In this document: positions 1-10,947 of the stretch, in pieces
How the letters are laid out: each line of letters starts with the position of its first letter
Numbering within the stretch: the first letter of the stretch is position 1
DNA from: Sphaeroforma sirkka
Taxonomy: Eukaryota > Opisthokonta > Ichthyosporea > Ichthyophonida
Assembly: GCA_001586965.3 (NCBI GenBank)
Contig: LUCW03000084.1
Location: 27,501-57,500, forward strand
DNA: 30,000 nucleotides
Direction: 5' to 3'
Translations under genes and position numbers: made by a program
Notes under the pieces: generated by a model
Databases searched by the model: none
What the model was told of the DNA's origin: nothing
What the model saw: the letters and a program-made list of their open reading frames with translations, nothing else

Positions 1-61
1 GACCGTAGTTTTATGCTTGGTAAACAATCTTGGTTTACTGTGATCAATACTCCCCCTGAAG
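1..61 (-). repeat. Start of a copia-like LTR with adjoining polypurine tract, cut by the window edge
   Basis: Bases 1-50 recur exactly at 28367-28416. Read on the minus strand, the copy at 1-50 is preceded by a purine-rich run (51-61, CAGGGGGAG-like), as expected at the junction between the internal region and the 3' LTR of an LTR retroelement. Just upstream on the minus strand, one frame reads RKLGF and then GGVL, which resembles the C-terminal end of Ty1/copia polyproteins. The shared block would begin TATTGATC rather than the usual TG. The LTR continues beyond the window, so its length and far end cannot be seen. The inference rests on the exact 50-bp repeat plus the PPT. Confidence 0.45.
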
Positions 62-506
62 CTATAGGTGTAGTTTGACGGAATCCAAGCTTCCTAAAAA
101 AAAAGCGATCCTGAGGTCTGCTACGAATATGTGGCCAAAAATTAGACTTGGAAAAATTTATGAATTTGTTGGTGACATCCTGTACGAGAGAAGATTTCCT
201 GTAAGAGGAAAAATTTAGACTGAAAAATATTAATATTGTGGAGTATATACCGAATCAACAGGTGTGTTGGCTTGGTGGTAAAGTACTTCGCTAAAAAATG
301 TATAGGTCGCTGTTTCGTTTCCCAGTGGCTTCAAAAAATTTACATTTGGTTTTAATCTGGTTGGCCCATGGCCCAGTTGAAAATTGTCTTTTGTGTTACG
401 TTCGAATATTTGATCAAAATGTGTACGGTCAGAGGCCCCAAAATTGGGGAGAGGTTCAGCCCACTGCACACGGGCCAGAAAGTCAGACAAAAACAAACAG
501 GACAAA
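62..506 (-). other. Decayed 3' internal region of the copia-like element
   Basis: No open frame here matches a known domain over any length. The minus strand leads into the PPT and LTR start at 1-61, so this stretch is best read as the degenerate 3' end of that element (end of RNase H and 3' UTR). A 91-codon minus ORF at 230-505 has no recognisable motif and I do not call it a gene. The right boundary is set by the LTR at 507. Confidence 0.3.
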
Positions 507-752
507 TGTAGTAAGTATACGCGAGATAACTGTATCTCAACGTTCTCCTCCTCAGGGAGGGGACGTTGTTCATTTATTAGTAATTATAAACAGTAATCCT
601 AAAATGACTGACTCTTAAATGAGTCATTAGTCATGTGCTGTAAAACCAGCAAAACCCTAAAACCCAGTTTATCAGATTATTCTGATAAACTGTAAAACTT
701 GTAATAAACCTAAAATAATCAAATAAATATAAGTACTTGTATTCTGACCACA
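507..752 (-). repeat. 3' LTR of element Y (247-bp LTR family, copy A)
   Basis: This 246-bp block begins TGTGGTCAG and ends TTACTACA on the minus strand (TG...CA ends). It is nearly identical to two plus-strand copies at 15054-15300 and 16471-16718. It holds an AATAAA signal (573-578, minus) followed after 5 nt by a GC-rich hairpin (539-567). It also has a perfect 11-bp stem with a 6-nt loop at 665-692 (CAGTTTATCAG and its complement) and an imperfect hairpin at 604-634. No target duplication is seen. Confidence 0.85.
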
Positions 753-761
753 ACCCCCCCC
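753..761 (-). other. Polypurine tract of element Y
   Basis: On the minus strand this is a run of eight G followed by T, directly before the TGTGGTC start of the 3' LTR. That is the position of the plus-strand primer in LTR retroelements. The same arrangement lies directly before the LTR at 16471. Confidence 0.7.
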
Positions 762-827
762 AAACTGAAGCACTGAACAAAGCAGTGTGCCAGTTTCAGA
801 GATGATAAGAATAGCATAGTACCTTAT

Positions 828-992
828 GTGCTGGCATTATCCTCGAGAGCTAGAGCATTGTGCTGGCATTTATCCTCGAGAGCTAGAGCATTGTGCTGGC
901 ATTTATCCTCGAGAGCTAGAGCATTGTGCTGGCATTTATCCTCAGAGAGCTAGAGCATTGTGCTGGCATTTTTTACCTCAGAGAGCTAGAGG
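828..992 (-). repeat. 33-bp tandem repeat array, five units, in the 3' UTR of element Y
   Basis: Five head-to-tail units of about 33 bp share the core CTCGAGAGCTAGAGCATTG followed by TGCTGGCATTTAT. The last two units vary (CTCAGAGAGC). The corresponding array in the non-autonomous element (16262-16395, opposite strand) has only four units, so copy number differs between elements. Confidence 0.85.
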
Positions 993-1224
993 ACCCGATG
1001 TGTACGTCTCGAGCGACCCGTCGTGTTTGAATTCTTGAAGCTACTGTTCATCTGTGTCAGCATATAGGAGTTTGGCAAGTACAATATAGGACTGTATTTG
1101 TGTCGGAGAAAAACTGCCAGTGGCAGAAACCGTGCAAACCATTAACCCGCTGTTTCAAAACAATGCCCAAGGAGTTGTTTGATTGATTTCGCTGTGTTAT
1201 ACTCCGAAGCAAGAGTGGCTCATT

Positions 1225-1500
1225 TAACCTCGCGAGCTTGAGCCGCTGATGATTTTCCCTCGCGAGCTCGAGTGCTAACCGTTTATTCTCGCGAGCTCGA
1301 GTGGCTGGTTTATACTCGGGAGCTAGAGTCGCTGCTTTTTTATACTCAAGAGCTCGAGTGGCTGGTTTATACTCGGGAGCTAGAGTTGCTGGTTTATACT
1401 CGGGAGCTAGAGTCGCTTTTTTTATACTCAAGAGCTCGAGTGGCTGGTTTATACTCGGGAGCTAGAGTTGCTGGTTTATGCTCCAGAGCTTGAGCTCGAT
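1225..1500 (-). repeat. 27-28-bp tandem repeat array, about ten units, in the 3' UTR of element Y
   Basis: About ten units run in tandem with the core CGGGAGCTAGAGTTGCTGG followed by TTTATACT. They alternate between GAGCTCGAG and GAGCTAGAG versions. The array starts about 35 bp past the pol stop codon. The non-autonomous element has the same array with about seven units (15838-16035). Between the two arrays (993-1224) lies non-repetitive sequence shared with 16036-16261. Confidence 0.85.
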
Positions 1501-1533
1501 ATCCGAGAACAAAGTTATATTGAAGATAAAGTA

Positions 1534-4406
1534 TTAGACTTGTGCACGTTGGCGCTTACGTGTCCGTGTCTGCGAAGCTTTGTGGTAGGCCGCGATATCG
1601 TTGGCATCATCAAAAGCTTCTGCTGTTTCCCACGTTGGTTCGCCTTCTCGCCATCTCACCAGGTATTCTAATTTCCCCGTCTCATCATTCGTACGATGTG
1701 TGATAATATGGCGAAACTCCACCCCTCCTTCGGTCCATAAGTCTTCGTTAATTGGTGGGTCTGTGCGTCTATGCACTAAACGGAGGAGTTCCACCCGTAC
1801 CGGTTTGGTCTTGAATTCTGGTGGGGCGGAACCATCCTTGTTCGCTAACTCGTAGCGTTGGCCGTGTCTAGCTTTGACTACATATGGTCCAAACAATGGC
1901 CGCATAGCCTTCGTTGTTCGGCCTTCTGATCGTACCATGACCACATCTCCTTCGTCGAAATGTACCAAGTCGTGAGCATGCAGGCGGTCAAATGTCGTCG
2001 TAAGCTTGCCTGTATACTTCTTGGTAATGTGGTGGAGGGTCGGCAATATAGTGTCCTGTAACTGGTCTAATCGTTGTGCCCAGGTGTCATTCGTCATCGG
2101 CTGAGAATCCGGTAACTCGTCCGTGAAATCGGCGAACGGAACATGGCGGCGGCCAAAGTACACGCTAAACGGTGCACTCTTATGGCGACGGGATATCCGA
2201 AGGTTCTGGTATAGCATCGTAAACGGAAGGCGTTCGTCCCATCGAAGGGAACTGCCTCACAGCATTGTCGAATAGAACGTGTAATCTCCTTGTGACGTCG
2301 TTCTGCCGCGCCCAGCACTTGGGGTCGATATGGTGGAGACACCTTATGTAGCATCCCCACTTCCTGGACCAGAAGCTCCACTAACTTGTTGGTGAACTCC
2401 TTCCCCATGTCTGTTTGGATTTTACGGGGGAAACCATGTTCGCCAAAAATCTCTATGAGTGTCTGTGTCGTGGTTTCCTTTGTCTTGTCCGGTGTGGCTC
2501 GAAGGATAGAATAGCCTGTGGCGATGTCTAAGACGTGAAGAATATAATTGTTCTTGCGTCTGGACTCCAGTGGCATCGGGATGTAGTCCACTTGAATATG
2601 GTCCCACGGGTAGCGTGCATCGATGCTAATCATCGGGTGGAAACCTTTACGAAGTGTGTCCTGTCCCAAACATGTGCCACATTGCCGCTTAACTTCTGTG
2701 GCTAACTCAAGTGCCCCTGGCCAAATGTGACCGTTCTGACGAAGTTGTTGGACTGTGTCCGCCGCCCCATGATGTCCTTGTTCGTGTTGCGCTTGCGTGA
2801 GTTGCGTACGACGCTGTTTCTCCGCCGGACTCGCTTGTGCAAACGCCGGTTGACCCTCTGCATCTGCCAGTGCCACTGAGATTTCTCGCGCTGTGTCTAA
2901 GCACATGACATATTTTGTATGCTTTGGTTCTGCAAAACCAAGTCGCTGTGAAAACAGCGGGTCCAGTTTGAATCCATTGGGAGGACCCACCCGTGCTACT
3001 ACGGTATGACCCCATGGTGTCTTCCCACATGCGTACTTAGCGTACTTGAGGAACGTGTGTGGTGTCCGTGGTACCAGCACCGGTTCTGTCTGCAATAACT
3101 GCTTGAACAGGTCGAACCATGGTGCTCTTGGTACCCATGGTAGACATACTGTGGCCCGTGCGCCGTCGGCTCGTATCTTGCGTAACATCCTGTGTATCTG
3201 TTCCCAAGGCGGGTTCATCCATCCATCGACTATCGACCAGTCGTGGGCAAACGCTCCTTCCCCATCATCCTTCGTCCAGAACCGAGGAAGCTGAGCGTTG
3301 GTTGGGTCCGCAAATACATCTATGTCATTCGGTCCAAAGTGTTGTTGCGCTTGTTCAAAGTAACTAGGGAATAACTGCCAGCCGTCGGTATACATTATTT
3401 CGAGTTCGTCCTGCTCCGCTGTCCCCTCGTGTACTCTACTTAACATGTCCGGGAGCACATTTGACTCTCCCTGGTATATGCGATATGGTAAAGTTGAATG
3501 GCGCGATGATATGATGCCATCTCTGAAGCATCGGATTAAGCTTGAGCTGTGTGTTCATATATACAAGGGCCTTGTGGTCCGTGAAGACCGCAAACCGTTG
3601 CCCATCCAAGTATTCCCTGAAATGTGTCAGTCCATATACCAATGCCAGTAACTCCTTCATAGGTGTGGCGTAGTTCTGTTGCGCATGGTTCAGAGTCTTA
3701 CTAAAGAACATTAAGTAATGTTTCTTACCGTTGACCCATTGGAATAGCGCTCCCCCTAAACCGTAATCGCTAGCGTCGGTTTCCAAGTTCAGAGGAATGC
3801 CGTCGACCGGAAAGTGTAACGCCACAGCATTCACCACTGCGTCTTTCATTGCCTGCCACGCCTGTGCATGTCTCTCCTCCCAACGATCACCTATCAACTC
3901 CTTTGGTTTGAGTTTGCAAAATTCGCGCAAGGGTGCAACCGTGTTCGCGAAATTAGGCAGATGTTCGTGGAGGTAATTTGCTAAACCCAACGCCGAGGCT
4001 ATATCTTTGTATCGTTGTGGTGTGGGCCAGTCGATCAGCTTGGCCTGCTTTTCATGGTCAATGTCAATGCCTTGTGCCGATACTTTCTTCCCTAGGATCA
4101 TGACTTCGGAGATAGCGAAGTGGCACTTGGCAGGGTTAAGCTTAAAACTGTGGTATGTTAAGCGTTGTATCACCTTCTGCACCGTCCTAACGTGTTCGTC
4201 ATAACCGTCACTGGCGATAACTATGTCATCGATATAGTGGTGAACCGGTAAGCCATCAAGTATTGTACTCAAGGTACGTTGAAACTGCTGCGTGAGTACA
4301 TGAAGACCGAACGGTGCTGATGTGAACGAGTACTGATAACGTTCGTGTGTAAAACTAAATAAGTATTGTGAGTCTGGATGGATGGGCAGCCTGTGGTATG
4401 CAGCCG
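1534..4406 (-). pseudogene. Element Y pol fragment: RT, RNase H, methyltransferase-like domain, integrase, chromodomain (two frameshifts)
   Basis: The fragment enters at about 4406 in mid-RT (AAYHRLP, then the catalytic YIDD) and runs through RNase H (TDASDYG, TDHKAL) to about 3470. A one-base insertion near 3468 shifts the frame. The next frame (3458 down to about 2245) holds a domain with IDVFAD and NPPW (NPPW at 3204-3215), then integrase: zinc-binding HHCC and the catalytic residues in VDYIP, QTDMGKEF and GAAERRH. A second frameshift near 2245 leads to 2217-1534, which carries the integrase C-terminus and a chromodomain (about residues 166-210: EYLVRWRE, PTWE) that normally binds histone marks and steers integration. 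It stops at TAA 1534-1536. The closest relative in the window is element Z. The copy is defective: the 5' half is missing and two frameshifts are visible. Confidence 0.85.
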
Positions 4407-5400
4407 ATATACGTTATACGACAGGTCCGCAAATAGTTCCATCATAACTTGTTGGAAGAAAGAAGGTAACATGTGTAAGCCTTCAGGTGCACCTTTAAAC
4501 TGGTACTTCTTACCTTGCCAAGTAAAGGAAAAGTATTTCCTATGAGGCTCATATATCTGTAGTTGATGGAATACAGCTTTTAAGTCTATCTTGGAAAAGA
4601 TAGTCGCACCCTCCATTTTGCGTAGTATCTCGCTTATCTTAGGTAAGGGAAAACTATGTTGCGGAATTAGTTTGTTGATTGGCAACAGGTCTAGTACTAC
4701 TCTTGTTTTACTAAACGTTCCATCAGATTTATATTGATCGACCGCTAAGAGAGCTAAGTTAACTTAGGTTGCATCATAATTGATTTCAATTAGACCCTGT
4801 TTTAACCAATCTTCGATTTGGGTTCTAACAACGTCTTTGTGTCTCCAACTCACGTAGTTATGTGAAGGATACTTTAACTTAGAGAAGTCGACGTTTGTTA
4901 ATTCAAGTCTAACGTACCCATTAGAGAACTTAAACATACACCAGTCAGTTATTGCAATCTTCCTGCTTTGTATAATTAAGTCCATAATTATATCGGTGAA
5001 GTGCGGAATCATATCCTTTGCTTCACCTTCCGGAGGTTTAGGTATCTTTAACATATTATCATCTGACTGATCTTTATTCGGGTCTAGCCTAATAGGCAGA
5101 CCAGTGAGTGTTATACCTAAACTGAGAAGATCAGTCATACTTATAATTAAATCGTATTTCTGAGACATGTCAGTAACGATTAGGTGAGTCTTTACTTCTC
5201 TTCTATCTGACAACATTATTTTCAACTTTGCCATTTCCCAAGATTAAATCAGTTGTTTCGTTATGGACAGCCATATCTGTAGCGTAGTTACTCGAATTTT
5301 TCTCCATCTACGAAAACTGTTTGAAAGATACGTTCATCTCCTTTGGTATGGATTTTCTTGAACATTTTTTCATAATCTTGCTCTAGTGCACACATATGGT
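4407..5400 (-). pseudogene. Element X pol fragment: protease remnant and N-terminal reverse transcriptase
   Basis: On the minus strand, 5234-4764 reads as the end of a retropepsin-like region (YDLIISM resembles the protease flap/core end) followed by the linker to RT. An in-frame TAA at 4764-4766 interrupts it. The same frame reopens and gives typical Ty3-type RT motifs (RVVLDLLPINKLIP, then FSKIDLKAVFHQL) down to about 4407, just before the expected catalytic YxDD. RNase H and integrase are absent because element Y begins there in another frame. These RT motifs differ from those of Y and Z, so X is a separate family. Upstream (5235-5400) the protease part is broken and no intact DSG or DTG motif is readable. 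Confidence 0.7.
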
Positions 5401-5404
5401 ACTG

Positions 5405-7376
5405 TCAGTGCTTAAGTTGGACGTCCGGTAAGTCCTTGCAATCCTCTTTGTGCCAACCGTTAGTACCCTTGCAAGTAGCACACTCTTTCATATAGTGTCC
5501 AAAATCTGGCTTGCCTGGTGCACACTTAACAGGGTCGTGTCTACCATTCCACTTGCCATTACGTTTTGTGAGGTTGTAACCACACTTCTTGCAAGGCGCT
5601 CTCACCTTCTTTTCACCTTTCGGTTCGGTAGAAGTAGAGCCAGTACCCCCTCCAGTAGTAGTGCGAGGTTTCTTAGTACTACGCGCAGTGATAGTCTCTA
5701 CTGCGTTACGCTTAGTGGGCTGGGTGTAGCTCGTGGTACTAAGTACTCTAGTAGAGAGATTGGTATGCTTGTGAACTATCTTCTCAAAGACAGACCAAGG
5801 CATAGATCGCAAATCACTATAGGCGATGATGTCATCATTGACTTTCTTAAAGAGGTTAGCTCCCAGAATCTCCATCATCTGACAAATTAATAAATATTCG
5901 CCAGTATAGGTACGACCACCCATCCGAGTGTTCATATGTGTCATATGAGCTAGAGCACCTCGAATAGTGGTATCGTTCGCAAAGAACTTGCGAGACTCTA
6001 GAAGTTCACGGTCACGTGCATCTTCAAAAAAGGTGTTAAGTATAGTATCACGCAACTGGTGCCAGGGTAGGGCTTTCCAGTTGGCTCATGGGCCTTCAAG
6101 ATAGTTCTCCATTCACCTGACTCACAGAAATGAATAAAGGCATTCATCATCTGCTTATCCTTAAGGCTGGCAGACTCCTTAAGTTGATCGAAGGCCTTCA
6201 GTGTCTCCACTGTACTCTCATTAGTAGAGAAATCGATCTCAGTCTGCGCGTTACCTAGCTGCTTTATAAAGCTTGGTTCTAAACGTTCACGAGGCTCATG
6301 CTCAGTGCTACGGGCTGCTAGTGCCAAGATGGTGTCTATTTCCTTTCTCTTGTTATCGATTAGATAGCGAATGTTATCCGCTTTCCTATCGTCAAGGTCA
6401 GAGTCATTCAATAGACGGTCCTCAAAGACTTGCATACCAGAGCGTAATAGCCTGAGACGAGTATGTCTGGTTCTCACTTCATCATCCTCAGGATTATAGC
6501 AGGAACTCTCTAACGAGGTACTGGTGTAGCGATTGCCAAAATCGTGATTACCAGGGTTAGTTGGAAAATGAGGGTCAATATTACGAGGATGGTAAGCCTC
6601 ATCGAGCTCCATACGATCATATCCTCTGACAGGGTTAGGTTTGTCAAGAGGATGGTCAATGGTAGCATCAGAGCTATAGAGATTAAATTTTGAAATATGT
6701 CCTCTCTCACCAGTGGTAACTGGCTTGGTGGTAAACCAAAACTCGGCCCGGAATTTTCTTCTTCTTTGGTATAGGAAGAATATCAGTCATGTGGGACACG
6801 ATAGAGGGGTCCACAACTGCTGCTGCCGCTAGCTCCTTCAAGAGCGCTTCAGTGCGGTTCAATTGGCATCGAGATTGAGAGGATCCAACCACTCGTTGTC
6901 GAGTTATGGCGTCCTCAACTTCGGCCCCAAGATTTGAGCTGGATGGAATGGCTTCTCAGGTCCAATGCTTCCTTTTCACTCCGGATTTGTGCTGGAGTGT
7001 CCTTTAGATGTGGAGTTATAATGTCCCCGACATTCGTATCCACGGATTTTCCAGCCTTTCGACGTTTATCCCCAATATTTGACGGCACGTGGTCAGGGGG
7101 CAAGCTGGTGTCCTGAGCTTTACTCCTAGGTGATACACGGACGCTGACAAGCCTTTCCACGGTAGTAGATACCTCTTCTTCCAAGGCTTTAGAATCCGAC
7201 GAGTCATCCTCAGAAGAATCCTCTGTACCAACCTCAGAATTGGCTTCCCCAACAGTTTCCTCGGCAGGCTCAACTCCAGACAGGTTAGGTGTTTCCACAG
7301 GGACCTCGGGAGCCTCGGCAGGCTTAGCAGGCTTAGAGCTAGCGGCTCCCTTGCCTTTAGAAGTACCCTTAGCCAT
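5405..7376 (-). pseudogene. Element X gag-like region, frameshifted
   Basis: The likely start is the ATG at 7374-7376 (MAKGTSKGKG), followed by an acidic, Ser/Glu-rich N-terminal domain to about 6915. The coding trace then shifts frame at about 6910, about 6710 and again at about 6000-6055. The middle (6612-5998) is charged and helical-looking. The last part (6055-5405) ends in a Cys/His-rich tail with two zinc-binding patterns: CKKC with a downstream HDPVKC, and CATC-x6-H-x3-C. It stops at TGA 5405-5407. Length, position upstream of a protease/RT and zinc-knuckle-like ends fit a Ty3-type Gag (capsid plus nucleocapsid). It is clearly defective. The family is not one I can name. Confidence 0.6.
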
Positions 7377-10179
7377 AGTATTTGCTGGATAGTAAATCGA
7401 TGTTAGACAGTCTAGAAGCAGTACACTACTGTAACTACTAAATAACTGAAAAATATGTAAACTTCGATGGAAATTACTAGGTTTCAAACTATATTAAACT
7501 AAAATACAATTTAGTCAGTTAGGATTTAGCAGTGGTAGCTTGTGTAAGAATGATCGGGACTGCCTCTTGTTAAGAGCCTAAATATCCTCGATCACACAGG
7601 GCGTACCTCTAGCTGTTCTTTATTGAATAATTTTCACTAGAAGTACTAAGTGTTCATGACCACTTGCCTAATTTGTAGATAGACATAATAACGTAAGTCA
7701 CGTTAATACATTAGCTGATATAAATAAAGTTCCATCTGAAGAAAAGTTAAAAAAAGAAAAAGACTTGTTGGATTTTGGATTGGCGGGAGGACCAAAATCT
7801 ATAAGTAGTAGTTCGGAGATTATAAAATTTAGTTTATAATATCCTACATCTACTAATGTCTCAAATAGGTCCAAGTAGATGAGTCATACCAAATACTCAG
7901 GCTATTGGAGCCATCAAAGTGAATTTAGAACACTTTGGAAATATTGGAAAAAGAGCTTGTATTAAATTATTTAAAATACAAATAAAAACCAATGTATTAT
8001 CTCAATTGATCTTGATATTTTAGACTGACCGTAGGCCGTATTTCTACACTATTTACCGACGTCTGACACCGAGCTTAACTCGCTTCGCCCTCTTGTTGAC
8101 AGGGAGTATCCTAAAGTTTATGTTTATTAGGGTTTTACATAGCCTACAAAAAAAATGAGCTAAATATGATTTTTCATTTTTAGGACAGACCACTTGACAC
8201 GGAAACGGTAAACATAACGTATATAATATCGGATTGCAAACGTTTAAACGTGCATCGTATTGAAGTCAGGGGCCCAGCCGCTCAGCCCTAGCCCCCAGGG
8301 CAGCCGGGCAGGGGCCACTATGCCGATTTGGCTGCAGGAGTAAATACTATTTATTTATTTTAAACTCTAAAAAGAGCTGGTCTGTGCAATGTGTATTTAA
8401 AAAAAAAAAAAAAACTAGATATGTAGCAAATAGTGTGCGGCCAGAAAGAATGCATAATATATTTTTTCTTAAAAATATTAGATTAGGCGCCGCCTTATTT
8501 AAGCCGTACTTGATTCAGATTCGTGGCTTTACCAAATTTGGAACTGTCTCGATATATAATTGGTCCGATTTGTTAAAACAAGCCTACAAAATAGGATTAA
8601 ATCAAGAAACCTCCTCAAAATCCATACACATAACTCGTATAGCACCCCAAGAAGATTCCTTGACCAATGGAACCAACAGATTGTTCCAAGATAAAATGCA
8701 CGCTTCAATAACTCAGCATTTAAGTCCTAAATCCCAGATACCGACCACGATATCAATATCATCTTCATTGAATTTGGGCTCAATTGGACCTTGCGTATTG
8801 TATCTATAAATACCATATGCGGGGCTGCCAAGAAGACATCACTATCTATAAAAAAACAACGAAAAGAGTCTCCCAGGGGGCCAGGCCCAGCCTCCGAGGG
8901 CACCGCCCCCATGTCCCACGATAAATATTCCCAACAACTAACGAGAGGCGAATAAAATAAAATTCAACGAAAAAAGTGATACAATTGTACAATTCCTGAG
9001 ATGGGCATAGCAATCTGTATTTAAAAACAAAACTACCTCTGAATATAACACCTGCTATCTGATTAGTTCTTGTACTAATTGTGTGTTTTGTTTTAAATCT
9101 ATCGGTATCGAGTCAAGGCTCATCACTATAATTGGTTATAATGAAAATAGTTTACTACATACGTATCGTTATTTACCATATGTTCTGTATTAAATTACTC
9201 CGGGGAATTTAACCTTATCGATAGTATTAAAAAAAAAAAGGAAAGAACAAAACAGGGCACAGGGCACACAGGAGGGCAACTGCGCCTCTCTATTTTTTTA
9301 AATACTTACTCCTCTGTGAGAGAGATAACAATTTTGATATTTATGGTTAAAAATTAGTAATAAAACTATTAGGAATTAGGGCTATTATGTCGTGACCGGT
9401 TCTGATAGCAGCGGTCCGAAAGCCCAAACTTCGGGTCCGAAAAAGGATGAAAAACACAGCGCAGCATTCGCAGTGGGTCACACCGTTTAGTAAACACTAT
9501 CAAAGGTGTGAGAAGACTAGCCTGCCCCACAGACAACCACATAGTAGGTGTGTGCAGTATGGTTTTGTGGGGTCTGGTAGCGTGAATCGTCTCACGGTTG
9601 TTAAGCTAGAGTGTCTGTGCCATGCACTATGTTGCGATCTATCAACATCGTTTCATAGTCTGGATAGCTTCTTCTGCTATCAAGCGTGTTGCGCCTGCAT
9701 GCTGATCTGCTGATTTTTTGCCCTTTTGACTGCTTGTTGCCTGCGTGTGTGCGGATCGTGTGTGCAGAAAGTGTGCGCAATGCGAGCCTATTACGTGTAT
9801 ATGGGTCTATATATGTATGATAGTTTAGTTCTAAAGTGCTCTTTGTATACCCAAAGGGTGTACCTTTTGTGAAAGTTTACGTTCAAGTTTGCATCCATAG
9901 GCGTATAGTGCGTGTTAGTGCAGCTTACTTTTATTTAACATTTCAAGTTTGCAAAAATATAGATAATAATGCTCTTAAAACCGCGATCAAGTAAAACCCT
10001 CTCGAAGAATCTAGCAGAGTTTGCTTAGTTATGACAGAGCCTGTTTGATGTTTGTTTCTATGTACCTCGACTACGTCGATGAACGCATCAAACCCCAAAC
10101 TAATTCCAATTGCTGGCTGGTTGTTGTTTTCATATCAGATTCCCTTTCATAGCCTCTGGAAGAAAGCAAATAATACAAC
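7377..10179. other. AT-rich region with no convincing gene
   Basis: 7377-7800 could be the 5' leader of element X, but no LTR matching any other LTR in the window is present. The rest is AT-rich, with homopolymer runs at 8400-8415 and 9229-9239. Two short GC-rich patches stand out at about 8266-8328 and 8873-8913. A 141-codon plus ORF (8384-8809) lacks any motif I know and is preceded by poly-A. About 9389-10179 is less AT-rich and probably holds the promoter and 5' UTR of the VAMP gene; I see no clear TATA box or extra exon. Confidence 0.5.
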
Positions 10180-10908
10180 ATGTCAAGCATTCAGCACACG
10201 CAAGACCAAGTCGACGAGGTCGTCGACATCATGAAGGACAATGTCAACAAAGTACTCGAGCGTGACCAAAAGCTCACTGAGATTGAGGACCGATCAGGTA
10301 TAAAATATATCAAACGAAGTACAGCAATTGAATCATGCCAATTGACTGTTTCAATGCATTATAGCAATTAATCACAACAGTGAATTGCACTTTTTGATTC
10401 ACGCTCAATAGATATTTACTGCTATCAATGCTATAGAGGTCGTCGGTGAACCTAACGCTGTAGGCAGTATTGAAAACCGGGAAACAGTGCATATCTGTGC
10501 ACAAATGCATAGATGGAAAGCCTTCTAATGTAGTCGTGTTTAACCTCACGTATAGCTTCTCATTCTTGGGATTGGCATCGGCGTATTGAATTTGTGGGGA
10601 GTGCTTCGCCTGGACTACCTAACCTGACCCAACCCACATACAAATCGCCCTACAAGGTGGGGTTTCTTCACTAACACGTATACTATACCGTATCAAACTG
10701 TCACACAGACGCATTAAAAGATGGAGCCTCCAGGTTCCAGAAGACCTCAGGACAGGTGAAGAGCAAGATGTGGTGGAAGAATCTCAAATGGACTCTACTG
10801 ATCGTCGCGCTAATCGTCATTGTTATTATCGTCATTCTTTGTAAGTCTACGCATGTTCGAAGTGAATTATATATGCATATTTGTACACACGCACATATAG
10901 TCACAAAT

Positions 10909-10947
<39 letters not shown>

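Larger units (their letters stand above)
507..4406 (-). mobile_element. Element Y: 5'-truncated chromovirus (Ty3/gypsy) retrotransposon
   Basis: Read on the minus strand, this holds in order the second half of reverse transcriptase, RNase H, a methyltransferase-like domain, integrase, a chromodomain, a repeat-rich 3' UTR, a polypurine tract and a 3' LTR. The 5' half (gag, protease, RT fingers) is missing: at about 4406 the Y reading frame stops matching and a different retroelement (X) begins. No 5' LTR of this family is present between 4406 and 10180. Assigning the 507-752 LTR to Y is an inference from its position, the PPT next to it and the repeats between it and pol. Confidence 0.75.

Noticed and set aside
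826..992. CRISPR-like array
   Set aside because: Units are head to tail with no variable spacers, in a eukaryotic retroelement 3' UTR.
1272..1493. Plus and minus ORFs across the 27-bp repeats
   Set aside because: The repeat unit length being close to a multiple of three keeps frames open; it lies in the 3' UTR of element Y.
8384..8809. 141-codon plus-strand ORF
   Set aside because: It begins in a poly-A run, has no motif I recognise and no clear splice or promoter context.
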